DNA of 64,000 nucleotides from contig CM055095.1 of NCBI GenBank assembly GCA_029204225.1, forward strand, positions 74,083,501-74,147,500, given 5' to 3'. Source of the stretch: Diphasiastrum complanatum. Taxonomy: Eukaryota; Streptophyta; Lycopodiopsida; Lycopodiales; Lycopodiaceae. The notes below the pieces were generated by a model that searched no databases, was not told the DNA's origin, and saw nothing but the letters and a program-made list of their open reading frames with translations. The position numbers and the translations under genes were made by a program. Each line of letters begins with the position of its first letter. Position 1 is the first letter of the stretch. Of the stretch, positions 57,201-64,000 are shown one piece after another.

Positions 57201-58032
57201 TGTGCAAAAAGTACAGAAAGGACCAAGAGTGGATCCTAATCTGATCCTCAAGAGGGATTGGTTGTTCGATTACTTGATCTATCAATCTACTTCAGATTAA
57301 GATCAATCTAGATCAATTCTAGACACAAAATCCTAACAAGAACAATCATTAATTGAAGGTAAGTGTACTTTATGGTTTCACACGTGTGAAACACTGTCTG
57401 AGTATGGACTCCAACCTGAAAATCAAGTACACATTGATAGAACCTCAAAGCAATCAAAACAAATGTAGACAAATGGAGAGAATCACTCAAAATTGCTTCC
57501 AAAACCAAGATTGGTGTCTCACATTGATTATGGACAAATGTGGCTCTATATATATAATAAGTGGGAGCTCATGGTACTGATCATCTCTATGATCCCACAT
57601 GTGTGAAGGTGCTTTGTCATATGATGATTCATCATGCAAAACTGACACTTGGACAAAACCTTCTATTTTGAGCACTTTTGATCCATTTTCCTTCTATATG
57701 GAGATCTACTTGGAAATCTTCTAGAAGTCAAAATTCGCCTACTTCAGCTTATTCCACACATGTGAGCTGTCCTCTACACATGTGATATGACACCTAACCA
57801 AAGGATGTGGCTCATGCAATCAATAGATTGATGCCATGTGTCATATGTCTAGAAAACTAGTTTTTGGCCTTTTTAGCCACTAGAACTTGAATTAAATCAT
57901 ATGTACAACCTATATGATTATGGTACATGACAAGTACATTATTTTCACACGTGGGAACATGCTCCACACATGTGTAATCATCTATATACAAGATTTTTGG
58001 CCTCTACCAAGCTTATTTTTGCATTTTTCACA
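57201..58032 (-). repeat. 3' LTR of element E
   Basis: 832 bp. Contains the 18-bp perfect palindrome GTTTCACACGTGTGAAAC (57375-57392) and at least five further CACATGTG or CACGTG-like sites. Confidence 0.95.
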
Positions 58033-58158
58033 CTCCTCCTCAAAAATCTAGCTTGATGGAAAATATGATGATCTTGAACTTGACTCCATGGGCTGAATTG
58101 GTCGTTGTTGGTTCAAAAGGTGTGAAGATCAGCCAATGAGCTTGATGTTGATCTGAAA

Positions 58159-59463
58159 TCACCATATCCATGATAGTGCTTCTTTGATGTTGACATCTTT
58201 GATGAGCTTGAGAGCTTTGCACCATCCTAGCACCTCCAAAATTGATTCCTTCCAATTTTCATGTAGATGCTTGACCTTGAGGCTTGCTCCTTCACATGAG
58301 ATATGCTCCTCTTTCCCTTGAAATGTGAGCCACATGGGTTCAACCATGTTTCTTGAGTTTCTTTTTTGAATCACAACTTGAGAAGGTCTCTCCTCCTCAA
58401 TCCTTGGCACACTTGAACCTTGAGATGACTCCTTAAGATCCTCTTCATGATGCTCGTTCTTGATGGAAATCCGAGACCTCCATGTCTCATAATGATCACA
58501 ACAAGTATGACCCTTCAATATGCACTTCCTATGATTATCAAGATTACTTATGCTAGAAACATAAGTCCAAAAATCACCACAACTTGGCATGATTTTTCCA
58601 ATATTGAAATCAAAAGGTATCTCCATCTCAATAAGGCTAACTACTTGTTTATGGATATAAGTTTCCACTTTGGATGCTTCACTTATTCTCATAAGAAGTT
58701 TACAACTTGCCTTTAGGATTGAAAACATACAATTTTCATCTTTATGAATGAACACATCATTCATGATCTTATTGAAACCAAAAGATCCTACATTATGAAG
58801 ATATTTCCATTTCCTTGACTTCATAACTAATGTAAGCTTACAAGGAAAACATATTTTGCTATCTTTTAAGACATCACACTCAAATAGTATTGCCTTAATC
58901 CACCTTTGAGATACAAAAATCTCTTCAAAGCAAATTGGTTCTTCATAAGTTGACATGATAGCATAAATGAAACTATTTTTATTTTGTGATTGTTGCTCCT
59001 TTTTCTTGATTGATTTCTCTTGGATCATAACAATAATTTTGAACTTATCTAAAGTTCCAAGCAAAATACTTTCCAAGGACATAAAATAAATCCAAGTTAC
59101 TTTCATGAAAGTGACATCTATCTTTGCATCTTGAACCAAACAATGCACTTCCAAATGAGAAATTTCAAAAGATTTGACACGTGTTGTGATGGACTTTTGA
59201 AGACAAATCTTGCAAGTCCTTGTGAGACTCCAAGCCTCATTCACCTTTCCACAAAGGAAACACCTTTCCTTGGACTTGTCCTTCTTGTATTTGCATTTTG
59301 AACTTGAATCTCCATCCTTCACCTCGGCCCCCTTGCTTTGGTTCTCCTTGGATGGACTGGTCTTCTTTTTGTAGCATCTTGAGAAAAAATATCCTCCCTT
59401 GCCACAAAGGTTGCACTTAGGATCCTTTCTTTCCTTCAATAGGTTGCCACCTATTGATGCCAT
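58159..59463 (-). CDS. Remodelled Gag/pol ORF of element E
   Basis: I start at ATG 59463 (MASIGGNLLKERKDPKC) because MASIGGNLL resembles the Gag start of the D family; the frame is open further to 59538. Nearly all of Gag is deleted, so the start runs into a knuckle CNLCGKGGYFFSRC, then a degenerate integrase region (RTCKICLQKSITTRVKSF, FMKVTWIYFMSLES), then STYEEPICFEEIFVSQRW, a remnant of the linker before RT. The segment CKLLMRISEASKVETYI with SNLDNHRKCI...CDHYETWR matches element A (CKLLLRLSEASKVDTYI, HNLDNHHCFT, DPYEAWK). VEPMWLTFQGKEEHIS matches AESLWLTLHGKEGHLS of A but in a different order. Both ORFs end in LSWIW. Protease and catalytic residues are absent. Confidence 0.7.
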   Translation of the reverse strand: MASIGGNLLKERKDPKCNLCGKGGYFFSRCYKKKTSPSKENQSKGAEVKDGDSSSKCKYKKDKSKERCFLCGKVNEAWSLTRTCKICLQKSITTRVKSFEISHLEVHCLVQDAKIDVTFMKVTWIYFMSLESILLGTLDKFKIIVMIQEKSIKKKEQQSQNKNSFIYAIMSTYEEPICFEEIFVSQRWIKAILFECDVLKDSKICFPCKLTLVMKSRKWKYLHNVGSFGFNKIMNDVFIHKDENCMFSILKASCKLLMRISEASKVETYIHKQVVSLIEMEIPFDFNIGKIMPSCGDFWTYVSSISNLDNHRKCILKGHTCCDHYETWRSRISIKNEHHEEDLKESSQGSSVPRIEEERPSQVVIQKRNSRNMVEPMWLTFQGKEEHISCEGASLKVKHLHENWKESILEVLGWCKALKLIKDVNIKEALSWIW

Positions 59464-59538
59464 GTGAATAAAAACCTGTGATATGATTCTACAAATGTAA
59501 TTTGTGACTTTCAAGAGAATAGCTTTGAACATCTTCAA

Positions 59539-61140
59539 TAATCTAGAATGATCTACAAAAGATCTAGCTCACAAACCTAAGAATCAATCTTCACACTAAT
59601 GACTAGTCACTTGGAAACTTTGCTTTGATCACTAAGACAAAAGCACACAATCTTTGAATCAAATCACAAAAGAATTAGATCCAATCTCCTATTGGCCTCA
59701 TCAAATACCAATGACTCTTTCTTTTGAAAGTTGAAATGGATATGAAAAAGATTTGACACCTAGATTTTCCTTTTCACTTGACTAGTTCTCTCAACACTTG
59801 AGATTCTTGAACAAAAGATGGGTTTTGTTTCAAACACCTAAAAATCAAACTTAATCACTTCTTTTGGACTCACTCTTGACCCAAATAATCTCACTCTTGA
59901 GATTTAGAATGAATTTGATTTGATTTGACAACAAACTATACCACCAATTTTTCACAAAGCTTAAAAAATTAGACAACTAGAGATTCACAGAGATCTCAAC
60001 CATGAATGAATACTCAAATATGGACTCCTCCTCATTCTAGACATCAAATGGGATCACAAATTGACCCTCACACTCTCACAAAGAAAGCTGAATAGAACTA
60101 ATTTGAGTTTCATACATACTATGTCAATTTTTGCTCAACAAATTGAATTTAATCACTCCTATTGGATTCCACCAATTATTCTACCTTTTAAGACTTGGAA
60201 TGAAATTCAAAATCAAAAGTTGTGATTTTTCTCACTAAGATATTGTGCTTCAAAGAGCTAATGCCACTTAGAAAGATTTGATCACATAGGAGAAGACAAA
60301 TTCTTCACCATTAACAACACATAATGAGCTTCTAGATCTTGCCCTCTACAAAGGAAGGAACTCTTAGAAAATTGGATCTCTCTCTACACATTTGCCATAG
60401 ACACCTTAATGACTCTTTTCAAACCTTACAATCACTCAAACAAATTGAGTAGGGTTGAACAATGTGACTTGGATCTCAATCTCTTTTCTAGAACTCTCAA
60501 TTTAAGCCAATCTATGTCAAATTCTACAAAAGATTTGCATAGATGCTCTATATGCACTAGAAACTCTCAAAGGTTTCACTTGGAGGACAGATCCAAAGAT
60601 GTTTTCTAGCAAATTGATGCTTCTAAACTTGACCCTATCACTCTTGAACAAATCCAGAGTGATGGTACAATGGATTTCAACCTCTCACCTTGCATATCAC
60701 TCCTTAATCTATGATTTTTAGCAAAATCTCTCTCAACTCCAACATGCACTCAAAAAATCAGAGATAATCAATTAATGCACCTAATTCAAGCTTCAAATTT
60801 AATTTCTTGGCTGATCTAATCCAAGAACTAATCAAGGGATTAGATTCTCTAGAGAAAATGCTTGATTTTGCACGAAAAATCTCTCAAATTGGGTGTGTGA
60901 GTCAAATTATACAAATTTTTGAATTTTCTTAGACAAAACCGGAGCTGTATGGCCTAACACGTGTGAAAAGGGTTCCTACAGCCCACAACAAGTTCTGGTC
61001 CAAAATTTTTGAGAATATCTATCAAATCCAACTCACTACCCAAAATTTGACTAGTTTCCAAAAAAACTGCTAATTTTGGCTTTGATTTGGATTAACCCTA
61101 TCAATGTCAACAAAACCTCTTGTACTAGGCTCTGATACCA
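59539..61140 (-). other. Long non-coding leader of element E
   Basis: About 1.6 kb with no supported ORF, between the primer site (61129-61140, complement of TGGTATCAGAGC) and the ORF. It may carry packaging signals or be decayed gag. Confidence 0.5.
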
Positions 61141-61972
61141 TGTGCAAAAAGTACAAAAAGGACCAAGAGTGGATCCTAATCTGATCCTCAAGAGGGATTG
61201 CTTGTCAGATTACTTGATCTATCAATCTACTTCAGATTAAGATCAATCTAGATCAATTCTAGACACAAAATCCTAACAAGAACAATTATTAATTGAAGGT
61301 AAGTGTACTTTATGGTTTCACACGTGTGAAAAACTGTCTGAGTACGGACTCCAACCTAAAAATCAAGTACACATTGATAGAACCTCAAAACAATCCAAAC
61401 AAATGTAGACAAATGGAGAGAATCACTCAAAATTGCTTCCAAAACCAAGATTGGTGTCTCACATTGATTATGGCCAAATGTGGCTCTATATATACAATAA
61501 GTGAGAGCTCGTGGTACTGATCATCCCTATGATCCCACATGTGTGAAGGTGCTTTGTCATATGATAATTCATCATGCAAAACTGACACTTGGACAAAACC
61601 TTCTATTTTGAGCACTTTTGGTCCATTTTCCTTTTATATGGAGATCTACTTGGAAATCTTCTAGAAGTCAAAATTCGCCTACTTCAGCTTATTCCACACA
61701 TGTGAGCTGTCCTCTACACATGTGATATGACACCTAACCAAAGGATGTGACTCATGCAATCAATAGATTGATGCCATGTGTCATATGTCTAGAAAACTAG
61801 TTTTTGGCCTTTTTAGCCACTAGAACTTGAACTAAATCATATGTACAACCTATATGATTATGGTACATGACAAGTACATTATTTTCACACGTGGAAACAT
61901 GCTCCACACATGTGTAATCATCTATATACAAGATTTTTGGCCTCTACCAAGCTTATTTTTGCATTTTTCACA
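61141..61972 (-). repeat. 5' LTR of element E
   Basis: 832 bp, the partner of 57201-58032, with CACACGTGTG at 61319-61328. Confidence 0.95.
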
Positions 61973-61977
61973 TTTCT

Positions 61978-62247
61978 TGCCCTGATGTAAAAATCCTAGC
62001 CTAGATCCAAGAGTCATGCTTGGTAGGTGCATGGTAGGTACAAATCTCATCATAAATCATGGTCTAGATCCTAAAAGGTAGGAATCACTACCAAATTGGC
62101 ACAACCACTCCTCTTGAATCGTGGTAACCTACTTTAGGTGTGTATGTACAAGTGGCACTTTGGCCATACAAGTAACCAACAAACAATATTGACAAAATGT
62201 ACAATATTCTACATGGCTAGATTTGCCAATGTAGGCAATTTTTCACA
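61978..62247 (-). repeat. 5' LTR of element D, outer part
   Basis: 270 bp completing the D LTR after the E insertion. It ends in TTTTTCACA. Confidence 0.92.
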
Positions 62248-62529
62248 TTATCAATAGCAATTCTATGAATAGTTGGTCAATGCTTAGGACTCTATTCTTG
62301 ATGAATCTATGTATAGGGAACTTAGGGCTATGCATGGCTATGTGCCCAGGATGCTTTTGGCTCTATATATTGGGTCCAAACTCATCCTAATCCTCATTAT
62401 GGTTGTGGGCTCTCACTCTACATTCATGCTTCTTGTTCCTTGGCTTGGGGGTGAAGCTTCTAGAGTTTGATTGGATGCTTCTACTTGGTTGGGTGGTTTC
62501 TCCGTAGTGTGTTATCCATTGTGTTTGTG
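62248..62529. other. Flank right of element D
   Basis: No gene seen. The sequence before 62530 shows no clear copia homology. Confidence 0.4.
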
Positions 62530-64000
62530 ATTTGTAAGCAGGATCTAAGGAGCTTCCCTTATAGAAAGGGTCTGTGAAGCTTGTGCCTTGGCTAAGGCAC
62601 ACAAGTTGCCTTTTTCAAGCTCAATCACAAAGACAAGTCATCATCTCAAGTGATCCACTCGGATGTGCATTTTGCTAGCACAAAGGGCAATGGTGGAGCT
62701 ACAATGTTTGTCACCGTTATAGATGAGTACTCAAGATATGGATGGGTATATCTACTTTTTCCTAAAGCACATGTTTTTGAGAGTTTTGTCAAGTTCAAGA
62801 CTTTTGTTGGGAAGCATCATAATCACAAAATCAATTTATTTAGAAGTGATAATGGAGGAGAATATATCTCAAATGAATTTAAAGACTTTTGTGATCAAGA
62901 AGGGATCAACTGAGGAGTTATCTTGCTCTTACACCCCTCAAAATGGGGTGGCCGAGAGGAGAAATAGGACACTATGTGAATGTTCTAAAGCTCTAAGGTT
63001 AGATGCATGTCTACCTAAGTCTTTTTGGGGAGAAGCTCTCATGTGTGCTAGCTTCTTATGTAATAGAGTTCCATGTAGCTCTAAATGGTAAAACATCTTA
63101 TGAGTTGTTGTATGGAGATGCATGTCTACCTAAGTCTTTTTGGGGAGAAGCTCTCATGTGTGCTAACTTCTTATGTAATAGAGTTCCATGTAGCTCTATA
63201 AATGGTAAAACATCTTATGAGTTGTTGTATGGAGAAAAGCCTAATCTCAAAAACTTGAAGGTCTTTGGATGCATTTGCTATGTACATGTCCCTTTGGACA
63301 CAAGAACCAAGGAGGATCCATCTTCCATGAAGGGGATCATGGTAGGTTATGGCAATGCAAGCAAAGGTTACAAAATCTACATTCCCTCTTCTCAAAATGT
63401 CATTTCTAGAGATGTCATTTTTGATGAGACTAGAATGCATAAGCTTGAAGATGATTCATCTAACCACTCTATTGGAAGAGAGGTACCCGAGATCAAGGAG
63501 GAGCTTGATCATGAGGAGGAGCTAGAACCAAGAACACCAAGCACACCAAGAAGATCCACAAAGTCAAGGATGGAGCCATTAAGGCTCACATACAAGGACA
63601 AGGGTAAGCAAGCCGAGGGAAGTACTTCTTCTTATGCTTTCATCACATCTTTTGAAGAGCCTTCAAATGTTAGTGAAGCTTTAGAAACAAAGGAGTGGTT
63701 TCAGCTATGTGTAATGAGTACAATGCATTGATGGAAAATAATACTTGGATGGTTGTTGATCTACCTATGGATAAGAATGTAATTGGATGTAAGCGGGTTT
63801 TTAAGATCAAGTTGAATCAAGATGGGAGTGTTTCTAAGCACAAGGCAAGGCTTGTAGCCAAGGGGTACGCTTAATCAAAGGGCATAGATTATGATGAGAC
63901 CTTTGCACCTGTGGCAAAGATGGTCACCATAAGACTAATCATTGCTCTTGCTTCTCACTTTGATTGGTTATTGTTTCAAGTGGATGTGTCAAATGCATAA
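62530..64000 (+). pseudogene. Copia pol fragment J (integrase to RT), runs off the window
   Basis: Reads ACALAKAHKLPFSSSITK (end of GAG-pre-integrase), then integrase IHSDVHFAST, RSDNGGEYISNEF, a stop at about 62911, and CSYTPQNGVAERRNR (two residues short of PQQNG). SH3-like ALNGKTSYELLYGEKPNLKN and GYGNASKGYKIYIPSSQNVI follow, then the linker TPSTPRRSTKSR. Past a frameshift near 63700 the start of RT reads VFKIKLNQDGSVSKHKARLV and [15 protein letters not shown], with a stop at about 63872. A 115-bp tandem duplication interrupts it. It is a third copia lineage, distinct from C and D. Confidence 0.88.
63002..63233 (+). repeat. 115-bp tandem duplication in fragment J
   Basis: GATGCATGTCTACCTAAGTC begins at 63002 and again at 63117. 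The two copies differ by one substitution (GCTAGC/GCTAAC) and a 2-bp gain. The duplication repeats the LPKSFWGEAL...SYELLYG stretch and shifts the frame. Confidence 0.93.

Larger units (their letters stand above)
57201..61972 (-). mobile_element. Element E: non-autonomous copia retrotransposon nested in D
   Basis: Two 832-bp LTRs (57201-58032 and 61141-61972), perfect target duplication TTTCT (57196-57200 and 61973-61977), polypurine tract GAGGAGGAG beside the left LTR, and a primer site at 61129-61140. The only long ORF is 435 codons. The 1.6 kb between it and the 5' LTR is non-coding. The LTRs look about 98% alike by eye. E is younger than D because it sits inside D's LTR. Confidence 0.95.
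51472..62247 (-). mobile_element. Element D: near-intact Ty1/copia retrotransposon, interrupted by E
   Basis: Minus-strand element: 3' LTR 51472-52162, polypurine tract, gag-pol, primer site, 5' LTR 56780-57200 plus 61978-62247. Both LTRs are 691 bp once the inserted element E and its duplicated TTTCT are removed. The outer flanks are TAATC (51467-51471) and TTATC (62248-62252), a target duplication with one mismatch. B, F and H are its relatives in this window. Confidence 0.93.

Overview
The window is nuclear DNA of a land plant: AT-rich, dominated by Ty1/copia LTR retrotransposons, with one clear spliced plant gene, a chloroplast pyruvate,phosphate dikinase regulatory protein (PDRP/RP1, minus strand, 41837-45560). 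The sequence does not let me name the species. There are no bacterial-style operons, rRNA genes or CRISPR arrays.

Layout. 1-7631: an old minus-strand copia copy (element B) split by a complete plus-strand copia (A, 819-5722, target duplication CTTCA). 9425-15883: a full-length decayed copia (C, duplication ATCAG) whose 3' LTR carries a fragment of a hAT transposase gene. 16808-23017: the 5' half of one copia (F, plus) joined to the 5' half of another (G, minus). 23184-25775: two decayed genes of an unrecognised module. 29799-33675: the 3' half of a copia (H, minus) joined to the 3' half of another (I, plus). F/H and G/I fit together as two elements cut by one inversion of 19236-32616, and their outer flanks match as target duplications (4 of 5 bases each). 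33676-40545: second copy of the unrecognised module, preceded by a decayed gene whose product begins with a divergent histone H3, continues with a Pro/Ser-rich linker and ends in an Ulp1/C48-like cysteine protease. This stretch carries four clusters of paired ~70-bp inverted-repeat units. 41837-45560: PDRP. 47267-48687: a broken PIF/Harbinger transposase. 49143-51245: a copia gag-protease fragment abutting a Ty3/gypsy integrase fragment. 51472-62247: a nearly intact copia (D, minus) with another copia (E, 57201-61972, duplication TTTCT) inserted in its 5' LTR. 62530-64000: a further decayed copia fragment.

The retroelements follow the usual gag-protease-integrase-RT-RNase H plan, prime from initiator tRNA-Met (TGGTATCAGAGC next to the LTR), and share G-box palindromes (CACACGTGTG) in otherwise different LTRs. 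A and E keep long open frames after losing the integrase and RT catalytic residues, so they look non-autonomous.

Best candidate for an undescribed system: the 23-40 kb locus. Once the inversion and the copia insertions are undone, it becomes one contiguous cluster holding two copies of the two-gene module, the H3-Ulp1 gene and its inverted-repeat units. I read it as a decayed, unclassified DNA transposon or virus-like element. That reading is inference; the domain matches and repeats are visible in the sequence.
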